The notes under the pieces were generated by a model. That model did no database searches and had not been told where the DNA came from. It was given only the letters and a program-made list of their open reading frames with translations. Below are positions 34,733-46,619 of a DNA stretch of 64,000 nt, piece after piece. The DNA comes from Paracamarosporium sp. OC-R06-R3 (lineage: Eukaryota > Ascomycota > Dothideomycetes > Pleosporales > Didymosphaeriaceae), in NCBI GenBank assembly GCA_019828545.1, contig JACVRA010000336.1:1-64000 (forward strand), written 5' to 3'. Both the position numbers and the translations under genes were made by a program. The first letter of the stretch is position 1, and every line of letters begins with the position of its first letter.

Positions 34733-36418
34733 TTATACATCCTTCTCATCCTCATTGGCTCTCTCCATTGCAATCAGGAGAAGGGCAGCTTCCTTCGCAT
34801 ATTTACATTTCAATCGAATCTTCTCGCCATGTCTATACATCAAAACGGGAAACGGAACACAAATCAATGTTAGAAATGCCGGTATTGAACTTGCCCAGTG
34901 GATCCCAAGATTATCGTACATTTGATGAGTAAAGAGAGGGAAAGCCGCACCGAAAAATGCCCGATACATGGCAGTAGCAGCCATAACCGACGCGGCGTAG
35001 ATGGTGTATGCATCGACAAGGTAGTTTAATATGGATATGAAGACAAGGACCATGCCAAACCCAAATCCGGAAGAAAGGATAATACTTGCTGACCAGTGGA
35101 TACTAGGAAAGCTCGTCCAGGCAAAAGCAAACATGCTAATAGGTAGTACAAAGCCTCCTATAATTGCTGGGGGCAGTCGGTGCTCAGGAGTCACGTCCTT
35201 GCCATGTGCCTTGTATCGATTGTTGTCTCTGATGATGTACACAAGAGCGACCAAGGTGCCAACAGTGACGCCCAAGAAAGCCAGTCCACCAATACCTTCG
35301 TTCCAGCCTCGGAGGTCCTGATAAATAATCGGAAAGGCGCCCATGAGCATGTAAAGTGTGCCGTAGAGTATTGCTAGGTATGTCGAGGCGATTAATACGA
35401 TCGGCTCGCGGAATAGGAGAACCCAAGGACGTCGTAAAGCCTTAGCAAAGACTTCTGTAACAGAAGCCGGGCCATTGTGTTTGACAAGAATACTAATGTA
35501 CCTCCTTCCAGTCTCTTTCGACAACTGCTCTGCTTTCCGTTGAAGGATGACTGGGCCGTATGTTTCCGACAATGTGAAAGCGCCAATAATCCACACAATT
35601 CCGATATAGATGGCCATCACACCCTGTACCCATCTCCAGCCTATCGTGATGCTGATGAAGCCTCCCACAAGCGGGCCGACGAGGGGTCCAAGGAAAGGTG
35701 CCGTAGAGAAGAGAGACATCGCGACACCCCGCTCATGAGGTCCAAACATGTCCGCAATGAATCCTCCGGAGTTCGTCAATGGAGAGGACCCAAAAGCGCC
35801 TGCAAAAAATCGGAACACCACCAGCGAAGCCATGGAATTTGCCCCTGCGCATCCGGCAACAAAAGCTACCATGATAGCATGCGTAATTGTGTACCATATT
35901 GTTCGGCCGTATAGTTCGGACAGTGGTGCCCAAAGGGGCGGTCCAACTGCAAAACCCAAAACGTAGATCGCAAGCCCGAGGGCGTAGACTTCCTGGCTGC
36001 AGCCAAATTCCTTTATGATCTCCTCAGCAGAACCAGAGTACGCAGCAGACGTCATGGTTACCGCGAACACGGACATAGTCACCACGAAGACAATGTACCA
36101 TTTCTTGACTGGAGAGAAGTTCCTCGGGTTGTCAGGATCGTTCTGGCTGAATTCGACGAGGAACGGGTCTGTGTCTGTTCCGGATCCGTCATAGGCATTT
36201 CGTGACTCTGAGTTATGCGCACGGCGACCGAAGTAGTGAGTGCCAGAGGATTTGTTTCCGATGGTCTTTATATTTGGAAGATGCTCGGTTGAAAGCGCTC
36301 GAGCGGGCGTCGTGACGTCGTCGCATGCTTCGGAGTCTGTGGAGCTTTCCGACGCTTCACTTGGTAGGTGCTTGCTTCGGCTCTGTTCGTCTTGTGAGAA
36401 TCGCTGTTGATTGGACAT
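34733..36418 (-). CDS. MFS transporter, DHA1 drug/polyamine type
   Basis: A single exon of 561 residues from the ATG at 36418; the longer frame begins 13 codons upstream in a less likely context. A polar N-terminus of about 110 residues ends in NDPDNPRNFSPVKKWYIV, the signature preceding helix 1 in yeast Tpo1/Flr1-like exporters. Twelve helices follow. Motif A-like SELYGRTIWY lies between helices 2 and 3, and the motif C region of helix 5 reads FLGPLVGPLVGGFI. Proteins of this group expel drugs, polyamines and fungal metabolites with proton antiport. It is divergent from a Zn2Cys6 regulator gene 812 bp away, a common regulator-pump arrangement. Intact. Confidence 0.88.
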   Translation of the reverse strand: MSNQQRFSQDEQSRSKHLPSEASESSTDSEACDDVTTPARALSTEHLPNIKTIGNKSSGTHYFGRRAHNSESRNAYDGSGTDTDPFLVEFSQNDPDNPRNFSPVKKWYIVFVVTMSVFAVTMTSAAYSGSAEEIIKEFGCSQEVYALGLAIYVLGFAVGPPLWAPLSELYGRTIWYTITHAIMVAFVAGCAGANSMASLVVFRFFAGAFGSSPLTNSGGFIADMFGPHERGVAMSLFSTAPFLGPLVGPLVGGFISITIGWRWVQGVMAIYIGIVWIIGAFTLSETYGPVILQRKAEQLSKETGRRYISILVKHNGPASVTEVFAKALRRPWVLLFREPIVLIASTYLAILYGTLYMLMGAFPIIYQDLRGWNEGIGGLAFLGVTVGTLVALVYIIRDNNRYKAHGKDVTPEHRLPPAIIGGFVLPISMFAFAWTSFPSIHWSASIILSSGFGFGMVLVFISILNYLVDAYTIYAASVMAATAMYRAFFGAAFPLFTHQMYDNLGIHWASSIPAFLTLICVPFPVLMYRHGEKIRLKCKYAKEAALLLIAMERANEDEKDV

Positions 36419-37230
36419 GTCGAAAAAGATCATAAATAAGCAGATGTGCTTAACCAAGTCAATGGAGCGATGTGCAAGTACTTAGCAACGTGTGACCGAG
36501 AGGATAAGCATGGACATACACAGCATACTGATTGCCGGTATTTGTATTGCTCAATGAGAGTATCTTCTCGGAGGCTGGCGATTTAGGGTCCTACCCGCTC
36601 GGGGGGCGTTCGGAACTGGTGTTCATTGGCTGCTGATTTCGGAACGGCTGACTATTGGCTCGTGATCTTTTGTCGATCTGCTGCGTTCTCTGCCAATGAT
36701 CCCGCCTTGCCCATGTCAGAGGATATGGGCCGCTCGCGGGCTGAACTACGCTGCGTCCACTGTAGCTTCGATACATACTTCCTCCCAGTCAGATAGCATT
36801 ATCTCGCTTCTCCGGCATTTGATTAACTATTAAATTTAAAAGGCAGCCTACCTTGTACTACTGCCACTATACAGCTGGCTAAGATTGAAAGCCTTGTCTA
36901 TGAGTATGAGCTTTTCCGTGATCTTCATGGTGAACGATAGCGGATGAAACCCACACCAGATAAGCAACGTCAGGGCCACGCAATCTTTATAAGTGTCGGT
37001 AGCCATGTACATGCTTCTCTCGCATGCTTAACAACAGCAAGCTACAGACAGCGCCTTATCATCTATTACCTGTTATCCATCCCACAATGATTCTTACTAG
37101 ATACGTCTTAGTGGGTTTAGGTTTCTAGTTAGCGTCACCGGCACTTCCGACGTCCCAGCCGCTCCCACTGCACACTTCTGTATCCTCTCTCTCTAGTCTC
37201 TAAACTTCTAAATAACCGAAGAAAGTTGTA
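36419..37230. promoter_or_regulatory. Divergent promoter between transporter and regulator
   Basis: 812 bp between two start codons. I see CCG/CGG triplets scattered near 36595-36610 and 36730-36745 but no convincing symmetrical pair. No gene is supported. Confidence 0.4.
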
Positions 37231-39456
37231 ATGCTGCCTGTAGCTCTAGGGTCTAGGCGATATAAGGTCAATGTGGCGTGCGAGCTTTGCCGACGCAGAA
37301 AAGTGAAATGTGACGGCATTCGACCCGGTATGTGAGGCCAATGAAGTCTTCCTGAAGCTCTGATGAGCATTACCTTCATGCGCGATTGATGCTTATTAAA
37401 AAAGCCTGTGGAAACTGCCAGAAGAAGCAGAGCCTTCGTAATAGCTGCATCTATCGAGAAGCTCATTCTGATGGCTTGACCGACGGACAACACAGTGGCA
37501 ATTCAGCTCCTGACTCCAATACTTCGCCTTCCTCACCCTCGAACTTCCCATTATTAAACAAAGAATGGTCACTAATTCCAGGCTTACATTATTCGGAAGG
37601 GCAACAATCTACATCAGCATCCACACCTTCTCAAGGGCTCCATTCTGATTCAAGCCACTCTAATGTCCAGCAAAAGCGAAATACTACCGATACATACGGA
37701 GAGGTCAGCAATCAGGCTTTCACCGTTGAGCTAGGAGCCGCTGTCGAATCAAGGTTAGGATTACCAGCAGGAGGTGTCCCAGGGCTGGTTTCGGTTACCA
37801 GTGCGCCGTTCTTTCCTGCAGCTCAGAACAATTGGGCAACCGGCAACATTGGCGATCTTGACTTCGTCCTTCCACCGAGACGCCATGCAGATATACTATT
37901 AGACCTTTTCTGGCGTCATGTGCATCCTCTGGAACCATTTCTCGATCAAGATCAATTTCAAAGTTGCTATGAGGGGCTCTTTGCTGGCACTCTGAATACC
38001 GCTGATGAGCGTGTATTTTTCAGCATCCTTAATGTTGTTTTCGCGCTGGCCACTCAACTTCATGAATCATCAGATCCGGTGCAAAGACATCAGACCAGCA
38101 GCACGTACTTCCAGCGGGCGTGGAATACACTGCATCGCCCGAAAGCAATGATCTGGGAAGAACCTTGTCTCGGGCTTGTTCAGTGCCTCCTGCTCATGGC
38201 GTCCTACCTCAAGTGCGCAAATAATACGCATCAGACCTGGATGGTCGCTGGGTTGGCAATCCTTGTAGCGCAGTCTCTTGGGCTACATCGTTTGGGTTCA
38301 TTCTTGGGGTCCAGTACAAGTGAGATGAGAAGACAAACACAGGTGTGGTTAGCATGTGTCTATATAGACAGGTAAGCAAACTTACCACTCGTATTACTGT
38401 TTTGTAGCAATATGTGCAAGTGACTGATGCCCACACAAGGCAGTTTTCAATAACATATGGGAGAGCAGCCATGGTTCCCAAGAACCAAGCTCTCTCAGCT
38501 ATAGATGCATGCCGCAAGGACATCGAAATTCAACCAAGCTCTCTAACCAACGAGTACCTCTTAAGTATAGCGGAACTTTACGAGATCATTCATAACGCTG
38601 TATCCCTTCTTTATGACCAGAGTTCAACGCCAAGTAGATTTTCCGATAGAGTTGGATTTCTACAATTCGAAAAGAACAGGGAAGCCCACGAAATTGCATT
38701 GCATTATGACAGCACTCTCTCCAAGTGGGAGCAAGACCTGCCTTCACATCTGCAACCTGGAGTGAACTATTCTTCCAATGGGGAAATGCATCAGAAGCAA
38801 GCCATTGCTCTTCATCTTCGGTAAGCCATTCCGCATGCTGAGCTACTGCCAATGATTTCAGTGAGTGGTCGATTTGACAAACCCATTCCAGCATTGCGCA
38901 TATACGTATCATCCTCTTTCGACCACTTTTAGTACAGTTTTGTATTTCAAGATCTTCCGAATCAACAAATGGTCACCTCAACCAAGGTCTAGCTCCTCGT
39001 TTAGTGCGGGATTGTGCTTATCTGTGTGTTTCGAATGCGCAATTAGTGATCAAATTGATCTCAGATCACGAGAAAGAAGGTGGTAATATCGACCTCATAC
39101 CAGCGTGGTGGTACCGGGTCTATTATACTCATTTGGCTGCGACTGTGCTTATTGCGGCAAAATTACACCCTGATCTCTCAGTGCAACTCGAAGTATTGGA
39201 AGCTTGGGACCGCGCCATTTCTATACTAGAAGCACACAAACACTTCAGTCCATTCATTCCGCAATCTATCACAGCTTTGCAGAACATCTCGAACAAGGTT
39301 TGGGAAACGCATGACACAACTGTGCAGAGCAATGATGCTATGTCGGACGGGCATTCGAACGCATTTATGGAAGACTTATTCCGGGACATAGGCTTTCATC
39401 CGAACAATCCTTCATTCGGTCCGGATGATATGTACTGGGTCAACGATATTCCTTAA
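37231..39456 (+). CDS. Zn2Cys6 transcription factor with fungal_trans domain
   Basis: Four exons, 37231-37327, 37405-38371, 38440-38820 and 38892-39456, with introns of 77, 68 and 71 nt, give 669 residues. The zinc cluster is split by intron 1: CELCRRRKVKC then DGIRPACGNC, closed by the cysteine of RNSC, with a slightly long last loop of nine residues. A Ser/Pro-rich linker follows, then the regulatory domain starting near residue 190 (LPPRRHADILLDLFWRHVHP, typical of PF04082). Intron 2 must end at CACAAG rather than at the next CAG to give the conserved YIDRQFSITYGR. It probably controls the divergent DHA1 transporter gene. Intact. Confidence 0.85.
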
Positions 39457-42155
39457 TTCTAGGGGAGAAAAAATTAGCACTGTTAAGGAAATTTCATGTT
39501 ATACATGAACCAATCGTATCATATGGGCAGCGGGGTGAACGCGATGTCTTACACTCAGAAAGTGCTGCTTCCACCGTTTTCTGCGAAGTTTTACGGACAG
39601 ATTGGATACCCCATCGGTTCCTTAGCCCTTCAATCGCATAGAAACTAGTAGCTCTACCTTCTAATATTACAGGCATTAGTAACGAAGAAAAACAAGGCAC
39701 AATAATTGCAGTATTGCACGCCCTAACTCTCCATAGCGCGCTCTGGAGTTCATTTCCCTGAGTATCCTGATGCGGTGTACTCATCATAGATCTAGATTTG
39801 TTGTTTTGTAAAACTTCGGCGTGGGCCTGAGTACATAAAGTAATTAAAAAAAAGGTGATACCCGTAGGAATCGGCACAAAAGAGTCGTGATAGAAAAATT
39901 AGAGTAAAGAATTTGACTAGACTAGGGTTTCAATGTGCAAGCTGTAGGCTTAGCGTTTGAGCTGGTCTAGGGCTACTTATCTAGCTTAATATTTCTAACA
40001 GACCACAGTTGCAACTTGCTCGCAGGCAGACGAGGTGTCGCAGTGCTGGCACACTCCAACTTGACAACATGTATGCTTAGTCGAACCACTGGAGTGATTT
40101 CACACAGATTTATGGCCGTCGCCGAAGATACAGCAGGGCGAGTCGGACCTGGTCAAGAATACCCCGACTCCAAACCGTTTTTGTGCAACTACTATGTCAA
40201 CCTTGAGGCCTATACCATAGCCATCCCCGCTATCCTATAATGCTACTTTTGGGGTATATGCGAGGCTTTTTAGGATCTATTAACATCAAGGTATAGTAGT
40301 AATAAGCGCATATAAGGGTGCAATGTTCCGTAGATTGAGTCAGCACGATGCGTTTCCACACTTCCAATTTTGCAACTAACATGCCGTGAGTATCGACAAA
40401 TCTTCCGACCCTTGCCTTAACGAGCTTATGCGCCGGTGCGGAACGGACAATATTTAGACAACGTGGGACCGCTGTGGACGTTCGACGCTATGGGCCATGT
40501 AACCCTTCTGAGCCAATCTACGGTCGTCAAGCCGAACAAGGAAGAAATAACATTCCGCAATGATGCTGACCTAAGTGCTGAAGCGGTCGACGAGGGGGAC
40601 AAGAGTGATGACGACACTGACAGTGAGAGCAACGACAACCTCCAGCTAAAACGGATTAAACCCGATAAAGTGTTCTGCTGATATGGATGCTTAGATGACT
40701 GGGAAGTACGAAGAAGGAAGAACGGGGATAATTAGCTTGGGTTGAAGTGCAAGAGCAATGGCTTGCAGTAATACATGTCAGCAATGTCGATCAAGTAAGG
40801 CGATTCAAGGCACCCCGAAAGAAGATGAAGCACGCGCACAAGTTGCCTGTGCTTCGAAGGGAACGTAAATCTGGCAATGAATTTACAAGGTTCTAAGGGA
40901 GGGTAATGAGAAAAGCTAAAGCTCGAAATGATGAGGAAACGGTATTTCTATCTATAATAATAGATCATGGAATCAGCTTTCCCTGATTCGCTCGATTACT
41001 CTTCGTCGATCATCACCCAATAGTTCCATCGACTAGGACCACTAAAATATCGTGAAGGACAACACAGTTTATGTAGATCCAGGGCATACCTTGGCACCCT
41101 TGCAAAAGGTAGAAGCTAAGAGAAAGGGTATGACGATCACTACAGGTAACGGCAAGAGTGATGATAACAACCATGTCCTAGGTTGTCAGAGTGATCGCAA
41201 CTAGCAGAACCTGCAGTCGTTCCATGTTCCAGGTACATCACCCCACATGTATGGCCACTACCACGTGGGCCGAACATGTGGTCCCCCACGCACGCGCTAG
41301 CATGTGGTAGGGAATTACGGCTAAGCTAACATGGCAGTGGGTCTGCGTGCAGCATGCGGGATGCCAACACTCTGTTCGAGTCGCACAATATTGGAGGCAG
41401 ATGAGATGGAAGAATCTTCACGAGTGAACCGAGGACCTGGAGATGGCATCTCGGCGATCCCAAGGCTCGCTACGTTCATAAAGGAAGGTATAACTGCTGC
41501 CAATTGCATGGCGGTGATGAGCACAGCGGAGCCAAAATAGCGTAGTTGGAGGCGGGAGCAAACCTGCCATCCACGTACACCCGCCAGTCCGCAAGCGAGC
41601 TTCCAGGCGTTCTCCAGAAACATCCAGACGTTCCAGGACCGCCGAGCAGTTCTGTTGGCCAGTAAGCCTGTGCCTCGTAGCTCACGACCGTCGCCAGAGC
41701 GCCTCAGCCCATCAGCCAATGCGGCTCTGCGGAATGGCAGAATTGTGCTCCGCCAAGGTCGCCAGGCATCCCCATTGGGCGTCTGGATGCAATCGTCTTT
41801 TGCATGAGAGATCGCGCAAGGGCGCTAGCGGGAGCACCAGCCCGATGCGGCTAGCGCGGCCAAAATCCGCAGGCCCAAAGGCAACCTCTCCGAGCACGAC
41901 ATCGGCGCCCTGACCGTCTCCAAAATCCGTCAGCGCTCCAAGGGGCTTTCTGTTGGGTAACAGCGTGACACCCGCCACGAGCACGTCATCGGCTTTTGTC
42001 GGTAGAGGCGCCAATGGCCCCGAAAAACTTCGCCATTATGGCGTGGCCGTGCGAGAGAAGCGCACGCGACGTCTCAGCACTCTTGGGTAACATCCTCGCT
42101 AATTGCGAGCTGAGACCAGCAAACTGCGTATAAGGGGCCTCTGCGGACCTGTGCC
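39457..42155. other. Long intergenic region upstream of the methionine permease
   Basis: 2.7 kb without a supported gene. A plus-strand open stretch at about 40430-40681 encodes an acidic, Asp/Ser/Glu-rich peptide lacking an ATG start near its beginning; I cannot assign it. From about 41300 the sequence becomes GC-rich with overlapping long minus-strand frames that carry no motifs and probably reflect composition. E-box-like sites at 41244-41306 are listed separately. Confidence 0.45.
41244..41306. promoter_or_regulatory. Cluster of E-box-type sites upstream of the methionine permease
   Basis: Within 63 bp there are CACATG (41244), the perfect palindrome CACGTG (41262-41267), CATGTG (41275) and CATGTG (41301). 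CACGTG is the site of Cbf1, which in yeasts activates sulfur-amino-acid genes with Met4. The cluster is about 850-910 bp before the permease start. The regulatory link is inferred. Confidence 0.4.
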
Positions 42156-43849
42156 ATGGCCAGCGAAACGTCTCCTCTGCTTGCGTCTGCGTCTGCGTCG
42201 CCCGCAATGTCCAAGTTCTTCAAGCACGGTGGCTCGGCTGAGGCCACTCCGGACGATGTCAAAGGCACCGATGCTCCTCACGATGTCGACGAGGGCTCCC
42301 TCTTCCAGGTCCGCCAGGCCAAGCGCCAGATCGGCGTCACCTCTGCTGTCTTCCTCATCTTCAACCGCATGATCGGAACCGGTATCTTCGCGACTCCCAG
42401 CGCCATCTTCTCCCTGTCCGGCAGCGTTGGTCTGTCACTCTTCATCTGGGTCGCTGGTATGTTGATCGCAGCGGCCGGTATGGCCGTCTATCTCGAGTTC
42501 GGAACCGCGATACCAAGGAACGGCGGAGAGAAGAACTACCTAGAGTACGTATACCGCAAACCCCGCTTCCTGGCCACCGGACTGTACACTGGTTACGTGG
42601 TATTGCTTGGCTGGGCCGGATCCAACTCGGTCGTCTTTGGAGAATACATCCTGCATGCCGCAAACGTCGAGGTCAACAGGTGGAACCAGCGTGGTATTGG
42701 CCTCGCCTGCATCACGACTGCATTCCTGATCCACGGCCTGGCTCTGAAGTGGGGTCTGAGGCTCCAGAATCTGCTCGGTATAATCAAGCTCATCATCATC
42801 CTTCTGATCGTCGTCTCGGGATGGGCTGCACTGGGCGGAGCACTCAAGATCGAAAAGCCGCACAACTTTGACCATGGCTTCAAGGGAACGACTGGAAGCG
42901 CATACGGTGTGGTGACTGCCCTCTACAACGTCATCTGGAGTTATATTGGATACAGCAATGCCAACTATGCACTGAGCGAGACCAAGAATCCCGTTCGGAC
43001 GCTCAAGATTGCCGCCCCACTGGCCCTGACCTCCGTCGCCATCCTGTACATGTTCGTCAACATCGCATACTTTGCCGCCGTCCCCGCGGAGGAGATCATC
43101 GCCTCAAAGCGACTCGTCGCCGCATCTCTCTTCCGCAACGTCTTCGGTCCCAAGGCTGAGCGCGCGCTCTCCGTCTTCGTCGCTCTTTCTGCCTTCGGCA
43201 ACGTCCTGAGCGTCATCTTCTCGCAAGGTCGCCTCGTCCAGGAACTTGGCCGTGAGGGTATTCTCCCCTTTTCGCGCTTCTGGGCCAGCAACAGGCCTTT
43301 CAACGCCCCTCTTGCCGGTCTTTTCGAACACTGGCTCGTATCGGTCATCATCATGCTTGCCCCACCGCCAGGTGATGCGTACAACTTTATCCTCAAGTAA
43401 GTTTCACTGAATTACCCAAAAGCGAACAAAGCTCGCTCTTGACATTTCAGGCAACACTAACAATATCCAGCGTCATCTCCTACCCCCTCGCCATCGTCAA
43501 CGTCTTCGTCGCCGGTGCCCTAATCCACCTCTACCTCCACAAAGCCGCCTGGCAGTGGAACCCACCCATCAAAGCGACCCTCCCCGTCGCCGTCTTCTTC
43601 CTCCTCAGCAACATCTACCTAACCGTTGCACCTTTCGTGCCGCCATCAGATGGAAACAGCGTCTACGAGTCGCTGCCTTACTACCTGCACTGCGTTGTCG
43701 GGATCGCTATCATAGTCGCCGGAGGCATTTATTGGGTCATCTGGGCTATTTTGTTGCCTAAGCTGGGTGGCTATAGGCTTGAAAGGGAGGTTGTGGTGGA
43801 TGATATTGATGGGTGGGAAAGGCATGTATTTAAGCGGGTACGGAACTAA
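42156..43849 (+). CDS. mup1: High-affinity methionine permease (MUP1-type APC transporter)
   Basis: Exons 42156-43396 and 43471-43849, with a 74-nt intron (GTAAGT...TCCAG), give 539 residues. After about 65 polar residues with TSPLL, helix 1 contains the amino-acid-permease signature GTGIFATPS. The twelve-helix protein continues with EFGTAIPRNGGEKNYLEYVY, GLALKWGLRLQN and YSNANYALSETKNPVRTLK, all characteristic of the L-type MUP1/MUP3 methionine permeases of fungi. It imports methionine, probably also cysteine and methionine analogues, across the plasma membrane. Codon use is strongly GC-ending, suggesting good expression. Intact. Confidence 0.88.
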
Positions 43850-44376
43850 TAGGGGGTGGGACGCGCCGTCGAGTATAGATCGAGGTAATGGTAATAGAGT
43901 TGGAGTTTGCTTAATGAGCGCTGGTTTTGTGTGATGTCCTTGTGTAGCTGCACATGATACGCTGATGCGTGTGTGGCACTTTTCCTCCCATAAGCAGTGT
44001 CGCCTCCACGTGCACAACCCATCCATTATATCATGTACGCTAAACAAGTATTCCACTGTCATGATCCTGGTCAGTTCTGCATGCTCTACGCATATGGTAA
44101 GCTACTAGCGCGTTATTTGCGTAGCCCATCAACGGAAGCTGCAATTCGGGTGCGATTTGAACAGCAATGCATTGGAGGAACAGACTAGATGCTAGTCGGA
44201 CTGAAAACAGAAAAATGCGGAAAATGGATTTGATATGTACAGCTTGTGTTGGAGGTGGTTGTTGATCTTCAAAATTAACCCAAACCCAGCATGGTACGTG
44301 GTTCGAGGGATGGGAAACCACCAGCTTCCATACTCTATATGTGCGGCACAAGACTCCGATAGCGATGTCGACTCTC
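43850..44376. other. Convergent 3' region
   Basis: 527 bp between two convergent genes. Minus-strand frames here are antisense chance frames. No feature is recognised beyond presumed 3' untranslated regions. Confidence 0.5.
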
Positions 44377-46155
44377 CTAGTCCGTGTTTCCGTGCTCGGA
44401 TAGCCACTTCTCCTGGCTCTCCAGCCTACGTTTAGTATCCTCCACCGACTTCTCCAACTTTTTAATTTCCCGCTCGATTGCAGCACGGCTTTGCGGCGCA
44501 TCTTCAGGCACCGTGCTCGCGAAGTCACGATAGGTCTCAATGTATCGCCCCAGACTTCCAATCACTTCTTTTGTTGACGCGATCGATGAAAGAGTGTCCC
44601 GTCGACCAAGGGACTTAATGCCAGTCACCTCTTGGAAAGTTTTACCAGGACACAAGCGCTCTGCTTCAACTTTGGATGCCTGGAACGCCTTCTCGTAAAC
44701 CTCCAATTTGTGTTTCTCGCGATAGTGGCTTGCCTCCATGGATCGCAACTGCTTGGGATTATCTTTGAACCGCTCTGCCATGTCTTGGTTCCCGGTACGT
44801 TCTACGCTCTCGCGCTTCCACTGCCTCTCCACTCGAAGCTTTTCCAGCTGCCAGAGTGGCAGATCCTGGTCCTTCTGACACACGCCTCCTGGACACATTT
44901 CCTCTGCTTTTTCTGTAGTCTTTTTAATATCTTTGGTATTCCTTTCACGCCTCTCTTCAGCTTTCCACAGCTCGAATCGGGCCTTCCATTCATCGTCTGA
45001 TGTCTTGGCTTCCGAAAGCTGTTTCTTGTACCGCTCAATGTCATTGGTTGCGTATTCTAGCCAGCCTACATGGCATTCTACTTGTCGTAAAGGCTCCTCT
45101 GCATCGTACTGCGCTCTCTTTGTAGCGTACGCGCGAACGACGTCGATCTCGAATTGGTCGCCATCAAAATGATCCGGCCATCCATTCTTCAAATACAGCG
45201 GTCTCAGAATTTTCGGCTCCATCCAGTGGTCATATTCGCCTTGGCCCGGCAATTCCTTCAATTCACGATACCATCGATGAATATCGCGCAACACGTCGCC
45301 AGCTGGCCTGTATCGAATAGGCTCGAGGCTGTTCTTGTTTGTTACGGCAGCAGCTTCCTGGCGCTCCCATTCCTCGAGTTCTTCGACGACTTCGAAGCCT
45401 TCATTGTAATCGATGACTTCAGACTGGTCTGCGACCACGCCGTCGATTTCCTCGGCATCCATTCTGTCGTCTTCGTCGTCCCAAAACTCGCTGCTGCCGT
45501 TGGAAGCAGCATCATCGCTCATGACAATGTCATGTTCTTCGCCGTCACTATCATCGCTCCAGTCGCTAGACCCGCTATCACCCCAGTTACTTCCCTCGTT
45601 CTCGTCCTTTGCGCTCTGCGCATCTCCATACCAGCCCTTTGCAAATGCCGGATCTGTCGTGCAATTATCAATCTGATCCACGACCCAGATGCGGTGTTCC
45701 TTAGCATCATAAATGATGATCGGCGAATGATTACCACAATTTGATAACGGCGTATACCACGGATGCATATATTCTCCATTCTCATCATCAAAGCCACTCT
45801 CCGGAGAAGCGTAGCGCGGATCCCGCCCCCGGTCCACGTCGCCGGACGACATCTGATTGAAGAAAGCGCCGCCCTGGAAGAAGTCCCGTGCATTGGTTTC
45901 CACCTCGTCGATGTACGGCATGATGCTGTAAAGGTAGATGATGGCAGGATCGAGTCCCAGCTCTTGGTACTCGGAAAGTAGGTCCTTGCCGATCTTGTGT
46001 GGGCCACGGATAAGTGCTTTCGGATCGACATGGCGCATGTCTACGAGGGTTTCGTAGATGGTGAGGAGGAGATCGGCTACCTCGTGGAGACGCGCCTTTT
46101 GCTCTGCGGAGAGGGTAGCGGCTACAGATTCTGGGGTGACGACTGGTTTCTCCAT
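44377..46155 (-). CDS. Uncharacterised acidic/coiled-coil protein
   Basis: A single exon of 592 residues from the ATG at 46155; the frame is open 11 codons further but without ATG. The N-terminal part (about 20-180) looks globular, with aromatic motifs such as HPWYTPLSNCGNHSPIIIYD and IWVVDQIDNC. The middle (about 190-280) is very acidic with repeated Ser-Asp runs. The C-terminal half (about 340-590) is a long charged helical region with MCPGGVCQKDQD and RLCPGKTF, two CPG motifs spaced about 90 residues apart. I recognise no named family. Intracellular, as no signal peptide or membrane helix is present. Divergent from the next gene across 464 bp. Confidence 0.75.
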   Translation of the reverse strand: MEKPVVTPESVAATLSAEQKARLHEVADLLLTIYETLVDMRHVDPKALIRGPHKIGKDLLSEYQELGLDPAIIYLYSIMPYIDEVETNARDFFQGGAFFNQMSSGDVDRGRDPRYASPESGFDDENGEYMHPWYTPLSNCGNHSPIIIYDAKEHRIWVVDQIDNCTTDPAFAKGWYGDAQSAKDENEGSNWGDSGSSDWSDDSDGEEHDIVMSDDAASNGSSEFWDDEDDRMDAEEIDGVVADQSEVIDYNEGFEVVEELEEWERQEAAAVTNKNSLEPIRYRPAGDVLRDIHRWYRELKELPGQGEYDHWMEPKILRPLYLKNGWPDHFDGDQFEIDVVRAYATKRAQYDAEEPLRQVECHVGWLEYATNDIERYKKQLSEAKTSDDEWKARFELWKAEERRERNTKDIKKTTEKAEEMCPGGVCQKDQDLPLWQLEKLRVERQWKRESVERTGNQDMAERFKDNPKQLRSMEASHYREKHKLEVYEKAFQASKVEAERLCPGKTFQEVTGIKSLGRRDTLSSIASTKEVIGSLGRYIETYRDFASTVPEDAPQSRAAIEREIKKLEKSVEDTKRRLESQEKWLSEHGNTD

Positions 46156-46619
46156 GTTTGAATGGAAGGGATTTGGTTTGTTAGTCAATAAGTATTGGAA
46201 ATGCTCGAAAGCTAGACTTCTGGACCTTCAAGAAATAGCAATCCATACGTACTTAAGTATTCAGGGGGATGATCGTTGCGTGTGTCGCTAAACCTGATCG
46301 GAAATAGCGCCCTACCGGACAAACAGGATCGCCAGGCAACCATGACCTGCTAAACCTAACCAGCTTAGCTCACTGGCCGCAAAGCCAACGGCCAGGCATC
46401 AATCAGTCAATACGCTCGTCCTTGTATAGCAGACTTATGGGAACATGCGGGATGAGCGGATCTCATTCGCAAGTCCTGGGACTGCGTGATAGCGTGATCG
46501 GTTGGCGTTTTTACCTCTACAGACGTTCTCATCAATATGACAACTTAATATAGCTAAAAATTTGGTCGCCCTCAGTCGCTTTAGCGCAGCAAGGCAACTG
46601 ATAATACGCAAAACACATC
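46156..46619. promoter_or_regulatory. Divergent promoter between two uncharacterised genes
   Basis: 464 bp between two start codons. No clear regulatory motif was recognised. Confidence 0.4.

Noticed and set aside
40436..40681. An acidic open frame possibly from a transposase
   Set aside because: No ATG near its start and no transposase motif; the resemblance was only in its charge pattern.
41321..42207. Overlapping minus-strand frames upstream of the methionine permease
   Set aside because: They lie in GC-rich DNA, overlap in different frames and carry no family signature.
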